A stretch of 64,000 nt of DNA, taken from Cladophialophora immunda (lineage: Eukaryota; Ascomycota; Eurotiomycetes; Chaetothyriales; Herpotrichiellaceae). Of this stretch, positions 46,901 to 59,440 are shown piece by piece. The stretch spans positions 66,298 to 130,297 of the forward strand of contig NW_015622550.1 of assembly GCF_000835495.1 (NCBI RefSeq). Reading direction: 5' to 3'. The position numbers were made by a program, and so were the translations under genes. Numbering within the stretch: the first letter of the stretch is position 1; every line of letters starts with the position of its first letter. The notes beneath the pieces are model-generated. The model was not told the origin of the DNA and ran no database searches. It saw nothing but the letters and a program-made list of their open reading frames with translations.

Positions 46901-49828
46901 AAAGCTTTATTAGATTTACGAACTTCTATAGGAAGTTTATACGAGACTTCTCTAAGATTATACTTTCTATTATGACTCTTATATAGAAGGATACGACGTT
47001 TTAATAGATAACGGAGGTAGACTATGATGGGTTGAACCTAGGAGAAGGCTCAGTTCTGGCGAACCAGCGCTAAGACCAACGCTAGGAAATACTGCCTCCT
47101 AATTAGTCAAGATACACACGGTGTAAGGGATATAAAGTCCTAATAGCTAAGACACCGTACGTAAGGGAAGGTAAGGAGTTAGAATAAGTACGTAAGGGAA
47201 GGTAAGGAGCTAGAATAAGTACGTAAGGGAAGGAGTAAGGAGGTGAGGATAATAGTTACCTCCTTACGGCGCGTTAGAGGATATAAGGAGAAAGGAAGGA
47301 TAGCTATTCCTTCCTTCTCTCTCCTCAGATTTATCCTCCTTATTACTAGGTTAGCTAGCTAGTTATAGAACTCTTTCTAAACCCTCATATAGACTAAGCC
47401 TTTATATAACTAAAAAGGATATTTACGATAGCTCTAATATTAATCCTATTTGACTATAAGAGAGAGACTATTATAGAAGTTAATGCGTTAAAATAGTGTA
47501 TTAGAGGGACGCTCTTCTAAGTTAATAATAAGAGAGTTATACGCCCCTATACCTTCTTCTTAAAGAGGAATTACTTAACTAAATATAACTATAAGCTCTA
47601 TAATAAGGAAATACTTACTATTATACGATACCTAGAGGAATAGAATACTAAACTATAAAGCGTTAAGAAATTTAAGATCTAGTCTAACTATAAGAACCTT
47701 AAATACTTTATGTCTATACGAAAACTCACTAAGAGATAAATAGGTTAATTCCTTATTCTATCGAGGTATAACTTTATAATCTTATACGTCTTTAGAAGGT
47801 GAAATATTTAAGTAGACACCCTCTCCTAGAGAGAGTAGGATATACCTTAAGACTAAGAGGATAAAAGACTTTAGTATCGTATAGTGCGCCTTATTAAGCT
47901 AGAGATACTAGATAAAACGGGATCTAAGGCACTATAAGTGAATATAATATTAATAGAAGGACTATTAATTAAAGAATAATAGAGATTAACTTAATAGAAT
48001 AACTAAATATATTAGGAGACTATTAAGTCTATATAAAGAGGAGCCTATATATTCCTCTCTAACCTAAGTCTAAAAGTATTAATTATAGAATATACCCTTA
48101 ATAAGGAAGAGTAACTACTATTTTAGGGATAATATTAGGTACTAGAATTAGAGGCTCTCTATATAGTAATTATTTAATAGGTATATAACTTAAAGGTCAC
48201 TAGTTACCTAGGTTAAGAGAGGATAATAGCCTTAATAATAAGGTAGTTCTTCTAGCTAAATATATTATAAGATATTCGAAGATTTATATAGAACTATAAC
48301 ATCTATAGATAGATAAAGACCTAGAAGGAATAGAAATAGGGATTCCTAAAGCCTCTCCTAATCCCCGATTAACTATAGAAGAAAGTATTAGTTAATTTCA
48401 TTACGGAACTCCTAGAGAGTTAGGGCTATATAAACCTAATAGTTATTATAGATTAACTAGGGAAAGGAGTCTTACTTAAACTATTAACGATTAAGTTAAA
48501 AGACGGAATAGGAGTCTTCCTACGGACGTTCTATTAATAATATAGACTACTATTAGTAATTATATTAGATTACGACCCCTAATTCGTAAGTATACTATAG
48601 AAAAGGATCTATTAACTCTTAGGTATTATATAGCGACTATCTATAGCTTACTACCTAGAGATAGATAGATCTACTAAGCGAATAAACTAAATAGTTAAAA
48701 TATACCTTTATACGTTTATAAATGGAAAATAGGATAACTAGGTAGAACTCCTACCTATAGCGGAATTAGTAATTAATAATCGTAACGTATACTCTATAGG
48801 AGTTAGCCTATTCTTCCTACTATATAGATATTATATTAAGCTACTTTAAATATAAGAACCTCTCTATATAGTAGAGACTCCTTAAGAACCTATATAATAA
48901 GTAGACTTTATTATACGATAACTTTAGGAAGTAAGAGAATAGATATAGTCTTTAATAGTTATCGTATAGTAGGAATAGGAGGAGAGAATAAATTAAACGT
49001 AATAATAGATACTATAATTCTAAGTTAGTGATAAGGTATAGCTTAACTTAAGAAACGTATAAATAATATATACTAGTAAGAAACTAGACTAGAAGAATAT
49101 AAAGTATACTATTATAAAGGTAGTAGGATCTTATAGTTACCGCCTAAATACCCTACTAGATATTCATAATGTCTTCTACTTAGACCTCCTTTATATAGCC
49201 TTAACGGACCCTCTTAACTCGTAGAGAATGGATAATAACTAGTCTATACTAGTGATAGTTAAAGATAATGAAGAATATAAGGTGAGGGTAATCCTAGAAG
49301 ATAAGGTTATATAAAGAGGAAGAGGATCCTAGAAGTAATATCTAGTGAAATAGACTAGATACGCTAAACTAATATAGGAACTAGCTAACGCGCTATAAGA
49401 CTCCGCCGCGCTGGATACGTATAAGGCTTCCTAGGTAAGTATAGAAGGAGGGAGAGAGTGATGTAATAGGTTGAACTTAGGAGAAGGCTTAGTTCTAGCG
49501 AACTAGCGCTAAGACTAACGCTAGGAAATATTACCTCCTAATTAGTTAAGACGTATATAATATAAGAGATATAAAATCCTAATAACTAAGACACTATACG
49601 TAAGGGAAGGTAAGGAGTTAGAATAAGTATATAAGGGAAAGTAAGGAGTTAGAATAAGTATATAAGGAAAGGAGTAAGGAGGTGAGGATAATAGTTACCT
49701 CCTTATAACGTATTAGAGGATATAAGGAGAAAGGAAGGATAGTTATTCCTTCCTTCTCTCTCCTTAGATTTATCCTCCTTATTACTAGATTAGCTAGCTA
49801 GTTATAGAACTCTTTCCAAACCCTCATA
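43985..49828 (+). mobile_element. Complete Ty3/gypsy chromodomain retrotransposon B (RIP-inactivated)
   Basis: 5' LTR 43985-44351, 3' LTR 49462-49828, and the same 5-bp duplication GTAGC on both sides (43980-43984 and 49829-49833). Total 5844 bp including a nested 367-bp solo LTR. Plus-strand order: gag/protease region, reverse transcriptase (46.2-46.9 kb; GPLYNILREELL, LNKIIRKDRYSLPLI, and YINNIL in place of the catalytic YxDD), RNase H (about 47.4-47.65 kb), integrase (48.2-49.0 kb; VNFITELLES) and a chromodomain (EEYKVRVILED, about 49.27 kb). Catalytic Asp codons have become Asn, a G-to-A change as RIP produces. It inserted into the right LTR-gamma copy. Confidence 0.9.
47023..47389 (+). 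mobile_element. Solo LTR, family beta, nested in gypsy B between RT and RNase H
   Basis: 367 bp, TATGATGGGTTG...AAACCCTCATA, with direct repeat TAGAC at 47018-47022 and 47390-47394. Same orientation and family as the host element's own LTRs, so one gypsy copy inserted into another and was then reduced to a solo LTR. Confidence 0.9.
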
Positions 49829-50091
49829 GTAGCTCTAATATAGTACTTAGCGATAGATAGATTCCGTAGTAATAAGTATCCTTCTACATCTAGTAGTGAC
49901 ATAAACTTATTATATAAGGGGAGGATGCTTCTTAGATGCGAGAAGTATACTTTTCTTATGCGGACTATATGCGGCCTAAAGTGGCTTAGCGCGGTCCGGC
50001 TTAGCGCGATCTCGATTATGCTTGGCTTCCTGGTCCTGTTTATGATAATATAGAACTATACTATACTTAGAGAGCGATTATTGTGAGGGTT

Positions 50092-50497
50092 TGGAAAGAG
50101 TTCTACAACTAGCTAGCTAACCTAGTAATAAGGAGGATAAATCTAAGGAGAGAGAAGGAAGGAATAGCTATCCTTCCTTTCTCCTTATATCCTCTAACGC
50201 GCCGTAAGGAGGTAACTATTATCCTCACCTCCTTACTCCTTTCCTTACGTACTTATTCTAGCTCCTTACCTTCCCTTACGTACTTATTCTAACTCCTTAC
50301 CTTCCCTTACGTACGGTGTCTTAGCTATTAGGACTTTATATCCCTTGCACCGTATACGTCTTAACTAATCAGGAGGCAGCATTTCGCCTATACATTATAT
50401 AGGCAAATCTTGACTAATTAGGAGGCAGTATTTCCTGGCGTTAGTCTTGGCGCTGGTTCGCCAGAACCGAGCCTTCTCCTGGGTTCAACCCATCATA
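50092..50497 (-). mobile_element. Solo LTR, family beta, with 5-bp target-site duplication
   Basis: 406-bp TGTGAGGGTTTGG...CAACCCATCATA, flanked by ATTAT at 50087-50091 and 50498-50502. Less mutated than the LTRs of gypsy B, with the same tandem sub-repeats of about 32 bp. Confidence 0.9.
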
Positions 50498-50502
50498 ATT
50501 AT

Positions 50503-52080
50503 AGCTATAGTACGGGTCGCGATTAGTTATTTTTAGCGATCCTCGATACTCTTTCGTTAATAAATAACTCGCGCGATAAAGATAACGACTCGAAATTAAG
50601 CTAAGATAGACTTTTAGATATACTAAGTAAATCTAAGAGATAATATTTACGACTTTCAATAATACTATAGTAATATAGCGATATTCGCGATCTAATCGGG
50701 GAGTAGAGTAAAGTAGGATAACTAAGAATATTTTAGGTATATAGATAATACTCCGTGTAGATAATACCCTAGCTAGTTTCTTAGCGCGATTTAGTATATG
50801 TAGGGGTCACCCGTATATGCTGGAATGATGTTAGGGAGTGAAAGCGAATCAAAGTAAGCAAGTCCTGCAGACATTGACTCGCAGTCCGCTAATGCCATGG
50901 CAGTGATTGCTGCCCTGGTGCCCGCGACTCCTGTTGGTAGAGTAGCCTGGAAGATTTCTTACCCGGTGCATTGGAAAATGGGCAGTTTAAGCCTGCACCT
51001 CCCGCCGAGGTCGTCGGTGAGGGACTCGAATAGGTCCAGGCAGGGATTTCCAGGCTCAGGCAGGGATTTCCAGGCTCAAGCAGGGCGTTTCGGCCAGGAA
51101 AATAGTCGTCAAGCTGTCATAGCAGATAGTATGAATTGAAGGGGGAGGCAGAGGGCAGGAGACGAGAAGCCCATCATGGGCACTTTTCCGGCATCTTTGC
51201 CGAGGCAAGCCCACCCGCCAATCAGCGTTTCGTGTTTAGAACTGCACCTCAATTGGCCGTCACTCACTCAATCAAGCCTCAAGCTCCTCACTGCCGTTCC
51301 ACCTCCTCACCCAGTGCCCGATCCCATAACTCTCCTCATCTCCTCCTACGACTGCCTTCCCCTTCAAACGCAACGATGGGCGGTGGTGGAAATATACCGT
51401 ACCCCAAACACGTCTGGTCACCCGCCGGTGGATGGTATGGCTAACCTCACAATTGGAAATCAAACACGATAGTGATGGGCGTGGTTATTGTAACTTGCAC
51501 AGCGCTCGTCTGGAGAGTCTCGGCGCAGAGGGAAACAAGATATAAGATGCCCAGAGAAGATGTGTTTTTCCCGAGTCGGTAGTAAGTCATACCTACACAA
51601 TCGCGGAAGATGCACCAGGAGAACAGGACGGGAGAAAGCGCCCGCTCTAACGACAGTGTTATTTCTCGGGGGTTTCAGTATGCTGACGGTGTCGTAGTTG
51701 GAGCAAACAGATAATCGAGCACGAGAAAGCGCAGAAAGGGCAATAAACCTCCTCGAACCGTCAACATCAACCGTCCAACCTAGGAGAAAGGCAAGTTCAT
51801 CGATGACCGCTAGCCTACGTTCAGAGTTCCAAAACTATATACCACGATTACCGGGCACTGTCGCATCGTTTGAATGGCGTGGGGCGGGAAGATGACCCGA
51901 GCATCATCCATCTCAAGTCTTTGAAAATGATCCTCCAGAAGATATGGATGGCGAAAAGGCGGGCGCCTCGGGCTTTGTACATATCTCCGGCAAAGGGGCT
52001 GGATCCGAGCATCTTGGTCCAGGCAGGAGGCAGGTTTACCATAAATATCAAGCAAAACGAAGGAAGAAACAACCAAGCTA
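50503..52080. other. Transition from transposon block II to gene island II
   Basis: RIP-type composition persists to about 50800, then normal sequence. No gene recognised; several overlapping open frames of 60-146 codons on both strands show no domains. A tandem 20-bp repeat is noted separately. Confidence 0.5.
51039..51078. repeat. Tandem 20-bp repeat
   Basis: Two perfect copies of GGCAGGGATTTCCAGGCTCA followed by a partial third. Small and isolated. Confidence 0.85.
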
Positions 52081-53393
52081 TCAGCTCGTGCGCGACCGCT
52101 TGCGTGATTGCTGTCGAGGACTTCGCTCACGTTTGAGGTACTCTCTGAAGTGTTCGGAATATCGCGCCCCGTTCCAACAATCACCGTCCGTCTCTGACAC
52201 AGTCGGCATCCCCGTCTGCTCAACAGCATATCCTGCCGCCACGGATGCATGCGCCAACGCTATCAAAAGCCCTTTCTCTTGTCCATCATGCCCAAATCTT
52301 CGACATTCGCTGCGTTGGCCATCGTGCTGCCAGTCAAGCCAATAGCCAGAGCTCCCAGGAATGTATTTCCTCCGCCCGTGGGATCGACCACCCGTTCTTT
52401 GCTCTGGTGATATGCTCGGAGATGTATAGAACCAAAATTCGTGTCGTCCACGGGATAGTACGTCGTGCAACCTTGTGCACCTTCCCTGATGACTAAGATT
52501 GTCGTTCGCGAACGCAGTCCGTTCTCCTGCTACCCGGATCTGAGGTGATTCACTCCCAACAGATACTGTACTTGGATTTCTTTGGTCTGACATTCTGGCG
52601 ATCCCTCGAAGAAAGACGCAAACTCGTCGGCGTTGGGACTGACCACGTCCAGGTAACCCGCGGCTTCCCTCAGTCTCGACAACTCCTCTGGCGTGCACAG
52701 ATGGGGGACCGGTTCCCAGACAAAGATAGGCCGATCGTCATCCACGCCGGCGCTTGTGTCTACAAGCAATCTCTTCCGCCGGTCCAAGATGCCCTGGACG
52801 AGACTGATACACCTCGCTGGCGAACACACCATGTGGAAACTCCGGCTCAGCAACTGCTCGTCGTTCAAGTCGTTCTCGTCCAGCCGTAACTTCGGCGTGA
52901 TATACTTGAACGCGCGGAACTCGTTCTCGCCGTATCCATTCCAGGCCGTCGTCGTGTGCCTCTGCGCGTCATGTCGGAACACACAACTCGTTCGCCACGA
53001 CTCGATGACTTGTCGGAACCGAGGCGGGAAGTCGGAGCCCATGTCCACGATCCAACTTACCAGGTGAGCATTACGCGGGCCGGCGGCGAGACGGGACCCC
53101 AGCGCGGCATAGGTTCCTGCGCCGCCGATGATGTTTTCCTGGGGCGACTGCTGGTTGTCTAAGTATTCGATTCGGTCTGTCCGACGTGTCAGTGAGGGAT
53201 TCAGGAGGAGGGAGTGTACGAGATGCCTATGATGAACATGCCCAGGGTGCAGAAGGCTAATCTGGAACGGCGCCGATCCGTCCCAAAGTCTGACATCTTC
53301 CGGTGCCGCGCTATTGTCGAAGCCGGTGAGGAGGGCACGCTCATGAGGTGAATCTTGAGAGGGAGTAACTCCTTCTTCGTGGATGAAATTCAA
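52081..53393 (-). pseudogene. pfkB-family carbohydrate kinase (MAK32-like), probably frameshifted
   Basis: A ribokinase-fold sugar kinase. The segment GGAGTYAALGSRL, the central VSWIVDMGSDFP and CSPARC strands, VVSPNADEFASFF, and the C-terminal DPTGGGNTFLGALAIG phosphate-binding region are clear. In this last motif the usual GAGD aspartate position is Asn. A normal intron (about 52575-52531) ends at GTAGCAG and restores VIREGAQG. Two problems remain. Near the N-terminus, FCTLGMFII is one frame off the preceding residues unless a C is extra at about 53260; the next join needs a GC donor. Near the C-terminus, GMMDKRKGF ends at a stop, while LLIALAHASVAAGY continues in another frame at about 52270. 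Either a recent pseudogene or assembly errors. Confidence 0.65.
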
Positions 53394-54089
53394 TCAATCT
53401 TGCATCCTCACTGACTTTCGTGCCCCTTTGTATCCACCTGATATCAGTCGCCTTTGCAGGTTCTCTCCTACACCGGAAATCAACGGAGGAACATAGTCAC
53501 CTCAGCGCATAAAAGGAAACTGAGTCAGCACATTCGGTCACGTGTCCGTGAGGACCCTTTGCCTAAGAAATGAGAGTATTCTGAAGAGTATCGGGGACAG
53601 CCTCGTCCAGATACAACTAATTGACCCTCGTATCTGGCTGCTACGAGGCCGGGACTGGACTGCCAACCCCCTACGTTTGACAAATTCATGTTGTAGCCTC
53701 GCTCCTAGGACCCTCTAGAGGAGTCGAGAAACTAGTTACTGGGGGTGTTGCGCACAAGTGATGGCTACCACAGGTGTAAAAGGACAGAGTCAAGAAGGGC
53801 TCCCAATCGCCTGCTAATCGTAAGTACTTAGAAACGTATCTAACGAAAACAGTTATTGGTTGAAAATCCTGGAACTATGATTCTGTACAACTCGCATCTT
53901 CCGCTTTCGCATAAGCCGTAGAGGTCCTTCGTCATCTCATTCCCGGTCCAATGTCTTTCGTTGACGGTAGAAACAAGAACTGGCAAGCACAGGGAGACAC
54001 AGAAACATGACGCGGACCTCGGTGCCCTCGTCTTTTTCTATACACAACTTTATTCCTCACCTGGCGCCCCGAAACAACCCGGCATCTCC
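53394..54089. other. Intergenic region
   Basis: 5' side of the kinase and 3' side of MFS gene 2. No gene, repeat or RNA recognised. Confidence 0.55.
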
Positions 54090-56237
54090 TCACTCGATAT
54101 GACTGATTTGCATTTGAAGCTCTGTTTCCTTCCCCTCTCGGGTCACATCGATGATCTTCAAGGCCTCGTCGCCGTCGAACACAACGGCGATTTCTTCGAT
54201 GGTCAAGTTCCTCGTCTCTGGATAGAAGAAATAGATGATGACGAAGATGACGAACAAGATGGCAATGAAAACGGAGTAGCTGTAACGGAGGGGCAGAGGT
54301 CAGACAAGAGCGGTAATATTTGAGAGCAGAATGAACAACCTACTATTTCCAATGCAGAGAAGTCAGTGCGACAGGGTTGGCCCAGGTGGTGATAGCCAAC
54401 GCAGCAGTCTGAGTCCAGACAAAGATAGCTTGACCCTTTGTCCTCATGGAGAACGTAAGAATCTCGACAGGATAACTAGTGCAGCAATACGTCAGTACAT
54501 GTCGATGCTGGCTAGAGATGTCAAGGGCAGGAATAGAGAACACCCACGAGTAGGACAACACGGTCCACGCCAGGTCGTAGAAGCCGAAGAAGATGAAGAG
54601 GAATGGAATCGTCGCGGTTCCGGCACTCAACAACCCAAACTCTGCGTATCCTGCGGAGAGACCCATGACAATAACCATACACACAAAGCAGCCAGCGGTC
54701 GAACTCAGCCACAAGGGTCGGCGGCCAGCCCTGTCGACAGCCAGCGAAGCCAACACGCTGACAACAACTAAAACGACAAATGTCAGTCTTACAACGCCAC
54801 TGGTACTTGCTGTGGGTAAGGACAGGATCGACAGCAATGGGGCGCTGAGATGGGAGACTTCAACGTACAGTTCCAGGCGTTCATGCCAATGAGAATGTCC
54901 AACTGTTGTGCCGTTTCCTTGATGCCGAGACTGTCCAGAATCGGGCTCAGATAGAAGGAAATGATGCTGTTTCCAGCCCAAGCGGTTCCAATTGCCGTGA
55001 CGATGACAATCAAGATTCGGTGACGGTTGGCCTTGGTCCGGAGGAAATCCAAGTAGCTGATCTGCGCATGGATTACTTCCTCTCGAAGGGCTTCTTGGAT
55101 TTCGCGCATTTCGTACAGGACCAGCGGATCATCCACATTGCCATTGGCGTGGTACCTGGCGAGCACGGTTCGGGCCTTGTCAACCTCATCCCTTTTCACG
55201 AGCCACTATTTGAATTGACCCGGTTAGCAGGCCTCTTCCCAATCCTAGAACAAGAAAGCACAGCAATGGGTCGCCGAAATCCTCTGTGGAATCCACACTT
55301 ACCCTCGGAGATTCCATCATGTTCAAAGTGGCCAGGATTGTGAATGCAGGACCCACGATCATAAAGAAGCAAGGAATGCGCCAAGCTTTATTTCCAGAAA
55401 GATTGAGACAGCCGCGGCAGATGATAGCAGAAAGTAGGGAGGCAATGTACCATGCGGCCATGTCTGTTTCGTAGTATTAGCCAAAGCCGTGCTAGTGGAT
55501 GATTTTATTTCTCGCGGACTCACAGAAAGCCCCCATCTTCGCCCGGTAACGTGGATGTGCAATCTCTTGAAGCAGGGGTGCGGCCACCACCAGAGAGCCC
55601 TGAACACCGAAGCCGAGAAGAGCTCGGCCTCCGATGAACATGGACGAATGTGTCGAAAGTGAGATGAGCAGAGCACCGGCAATCTACATGGTAATTTTCA
55701 GGTTGAGGAGAGCACCACATAAAGAAAGGACGGAGACTCACGGCGAAAGCGGAACAGATCCAGACAACAAGCCGTTTACCGTAGCGTTGAGCAGCAAAGT
55801 CTGCCAGGAAGCTCGATACCAAGCCGGGGAAGTAGGCAGCCGAAGTCATCAAGCCAAGAGTATTGCTCGATGGGTGGTTGAAGTATTCCTGCCAAGCATC
55901 GATACTCTGCAAGCCGTTCAAGAGACTGCCATCATCTAAGGAAAAATGTCAACATCGATCGAGACAGGTCGGGCTTGCCATGGCAGAAAGAATTTGGGAG
56001 ACTCACATCCGTTGAAAAATAGGGTGCCACAGAGTCCTATACAATGAATGACATTCCATCTGAGACCTGGTGGATCATGTCTTTGGTCAGCAACGTACAC
56101 CTCAATGGTCGACATGGGCTCAGAGTGCCCGCAGATAACAACATACCCGGATCAAGCCACCAATACTTGTTGGCGCCATTTTGGATGTGCGCAAAGCTGG
56201 CAACCTTGGTATCTATCGCAGCGCCGGCGAGTCCCAT
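54090..56237 (-). CDS. MFS sugar-porter-type transporter 2
   Basis: 12-helix sugar-porter permease of 514 residues. Exons: 56237-56147, 56066-56007, 55935-55742, 55683-55524, 55463-55303, 55205-54869, 54767-54548, 54475-54344 and 54279-54090. All joins are canonical and in frame. Motifs: RYGKRLVVW (loop 2-3), GRALLGFGVQG, RYRAKMGAF, MESPR followed by WLVKRDE (the PESPR site, with Met in place of Pro), DRAGRRPLW, and PETRNLTIEEIA. Compared with MFS 1 it has one extra intron near the N-terminus, while five exons (160, 161, 337, 220 and 132 nt) are the same length. The fragment at 35.6-36.1 kb is its closest relative here. It lies beside BVMO2 on the same strand and could import that pathway's substrate (inference). 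Confidence 0.92.
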
Positions 56238-57030
56238 GTCGAGAGATCTCCAAGGTGCTCGGATGGTATGAGTAGGGGCGGCGGCACAGCGGTCGGATTT
56301 GGAAAAACAGATGAGATGCGACCCCAGGAGTCGTGAACGGGCTGCTTGGTAGATCGACGAGAATGGAGGCACTTTAAAGATATAATCTGGGGTTCGAGAT
56401 CACGCTGCACAAACTGGGGAATCTGCTCTAGGGCTCCGCTAAGACGGGGACTCCAAGACCCTATGCAGTGCAGAGGTGTATGCTGTTAGCCCACTCGCTA
56501 CCGCTAGACCAGGTCTCTGCGCAGGGCCCGAGCATAGTTTTTTTCAAGCTGGAGCAGATTGAGCTGCTCGTCCTTTGAAGCTTCGACCCGGCGGAGCGGA
56601 TTACTACCGAAGGTCAAGCGCGGTGGAGAATAATCTCCGCCCCAGTCCCGTCACAGGGTCACGACCTCCTTCCGACTTCGGTCTCTGATATCCAGACCTT
56701 GTTCACCAGACTGGATCTCTCAACGTGCGGTCCGGAATGCTTAGGGCACGCCATGCAAAGCCCAATGACAAAGAGAAACCCCTTGGTAGCTCCCTCTTCT
56801 CAGGAGATGGCTCAACGCCTAGATCTCCTGGTCGGACAGCTCCTCAATCCTTACCAGAGGGATCCAGCAATGGCCATATTGGTCATGTACCAACCACATA
56901 GGGTGATCATATCTCGACCGAGAAGCATGAACGAGTTCGACTGCGTCAAGGAGTAAGAAGATGTCTCCTCCTTTCTGGTTTTCCAATTGGTGAATTCTAT
57001 CTTTCAAACAGGCCCTTAGATGTCTAGACT
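56238..57030. other. Intergenic region between MFS 2 and BVMO2
   Basis: Promoter of MFS 2 and 3' flank of BVMO2. A 71-codon minus-strand frame (56819-57034) overlaps the monooxygenase end and has no recognised domain. Nothing else seen. Confidence 0.5.
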
Positions 57031-59440
57031 TCATACAGTTCCCCCGCCAGCCGGGAGACTCTGTTTTTTGCCCACCTCGACCTGCTCTGGCTGACTTGTT
57101 GTCACCCCATTCCTCCGGTCCTCTAGCAAATTCGTTAGATTCTCTCTATCTCTCTCCTTTTCAGCTTCCAAGTCGCCCTGGAACCCCGAGGCAGCCAACC
57201 AATCCGGATCGATGTTCTCGACTTTGAAGTACGGGCTCACGTCGTCGCCCGAGATCATTCCCATTGTGGTCCCCATCCCCAGCCACGCCCACATATTCCC
57301 AGCGCCAACACCCTCGATAGAATCCTTGTGTATAATCTCGTAGTCCTCCCATCTCGGGTTCTGGACTGTTGCCATGTAATGCAGGGACGCACCAGGCCAG
57401 AGAGCATTGATCCGGCCCGTCTTTGGGTCCTTGTACCATGAGCGACACTCTTCGGTCCACACCGTCTTCTGCATCCACTTCTGGACGTGTTCGTTATAAG
57501 CATCGGTAACAGACTGCTTCGGGGCAAATGAGTGCAGGTTCTCGGTTTGAAGCTTGTTGATGGCCTTTGTCACATATTCGCCGACGAGGCAGAGAGGACC
57601 CATGACGGAACCATTCGCAACTAAACCAAGCAAAAATTAGCCTCACTTTCGCAATCATGTTCGCGTGGTACGTGAAGTCATACCTGGCCAGGTAGGCCCG
57701 ATAAATGTAAAAACTGGAGACCGAGAATGAGATTAGCAAAGTCTTCAGCTGAAAAGGCATTTGCAAGGAGAGCAAATGGAGGAAGGAAACAAAGGCTTCA
57801 TACGGTTGGGAAAATCCGGGATTGACAGTCCAAGGTAGCTTTCTGGATGATCTTGCCACTTCTCAGCTAGATCGATGCCACTTTTTCCGACTAAGGGAAA
57901 GACTGGACGATAAGACACGTCGAAGCTGGTCACGTATGTTAGAAGAATGTACCGTTACGTCGCAGAATATCGTTCAGGAAAGAACATACCCGGTAGCACA
58001 GACAATGGTGTCGCACTTCCGCTCGATTCCATCGCCTCCAATGACACCGTCCTCGGTAATCTCGACGACCGGTGTGAAGTGTACGTTGACGTTCGGTTTC
58101 TGGATAGCGTTCATGTATGGATCACCGGGAGTGACCCGGCGACATCCAACAGACCATTTTGGCGTGAAGCTACAAGGATAGAAATGCAAAGGTTAGCTTT
58201 GCATACTCCTCGCAACTGAACGGCACGTTGGGAACATCAAAGATGCCATTGACGCACCCCTTTAATAGCCTCTCATCCTTGATGATCGACTTCATCCTGT
58301 CACCAAAAATTTTCGCCAATTTAGCCGAAGCTTCTGTGCCTTTGAAAACGAAATCCCAGAGTCCGTTGACTTGATCCTCGATGAATTTGACGTGCTTGAC
58401 CATCTCGGACGGCTCGTTTCGGAACTTGTTCTTTTCTTCCTGGGAATATTCCTTGTTCTGCTGTGTGTTACCGGCAATGGAAACGAACCACACGCCGGTG
58501 CGAATGAAAATGTCCATATGCCTGACGAATGGTTGCATAGCCCTGGGTGTGAGATCAGTACGAAGCCTCATGTGTCTTGTATACGAGCAGCCAGATAATT
58601 GACTCACGGAACAGTCTGTATACTCGATGCACCGCTACCAATGACGGCCACGCGATCCTTTGTCCAGTCATCCTGCTGATACTCTTTCGGCCACCGCGCC
58701 GTGTGCATGAGTTTGCCCTTGAACTTTTCTATACCTTTGATTTCAGGCCACTTGAAGTTGTTGAGAATACCGGTGCCATGGAGAAGAATGTCACAGCGAT
58801 CCTCGAATTCTCGACACTCTCCGCTTGCCGTCTTCTGTCGCAACTTGACCAGCCACTCTCCGGCTTTCTCCTGCCAGTAACAACCAATGACTTCGGTGTT
58901 GAATATCATATGTTTCCGCAGGCCCCATACTTCACACACTTTGTCAAGGTAGGTCCAGATGTCTGGTGCATGAGAGAAGAAACGTGGCCAATCGGGCTGG
59001 AACATTTAGCTTAGCTTGCCTCCCTTTGCTCGCGAGCCCCTGGTGTAAAACTCACGTGCAGGGCGAAATTGTAGGTATAAGCATGCGAAGGGACATCACA
59101 AGCACAGCCTGGGTACCTGGGATATCCAAATTAGAATGTCATCAACATTTGAAACCCTGCTTTTCGAAGCCCCTTATGATGTGTGCACGGCGGTCTGAAT
59201 GCTCTCATACCTGTTCACGAGCCAAGTCCCTCCCAGGTCTTCGTTCATGTCATAGATGACATGTTCAACATTTTGACAGTCTTTCTGAATTCGATAGGCC
59301 ATGAGAATGCCACTGACCCCCGCACCGATACTAAGAACCCGGACTTTCCGGTTCTGCGGGTTGCCCAGCACGACGTTTGGTACCTCATAAGTCGCCGAGT
59401 GAGTCTGATTCCCGCCCAGGGTACTGACGTCTGGTGACAT
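57031..59440 (-). CDS. Baeyer-Villiger FAD-dependent monooxygenase 2
   Basis: NADPH- and FAD-dependent class B monooxygenase, 645 residues. Exons: 59440-59211, 59116-59056, 58996-58608, 58542-58207, 58169-57990, 57925-57804, 57713-57684 and 57620-57031. FAD loop GAGVSG at residues 39-44; [12 protein letters not shown] across the first join; the complete BVMO fingerprint [12 protein letters not shown] at residues 189-200; NADPH loop GSGASS; CATGFDVSY; FIGPTWPVANGS rebuilt by a 30-nt exon. One intron (58206-58170) is only 37 bp but has GTATGC, CTAAC and TAG signals. The C-terminus carries a charged tail not seen in BVMO1. Its size and the Trp in the fingerprint place it closer to larger fungal BVMOs. 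It is divergent from the esterase gene on the right, a common arrangement for BVMO-lactonase pairs. Confidence 0.92.
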
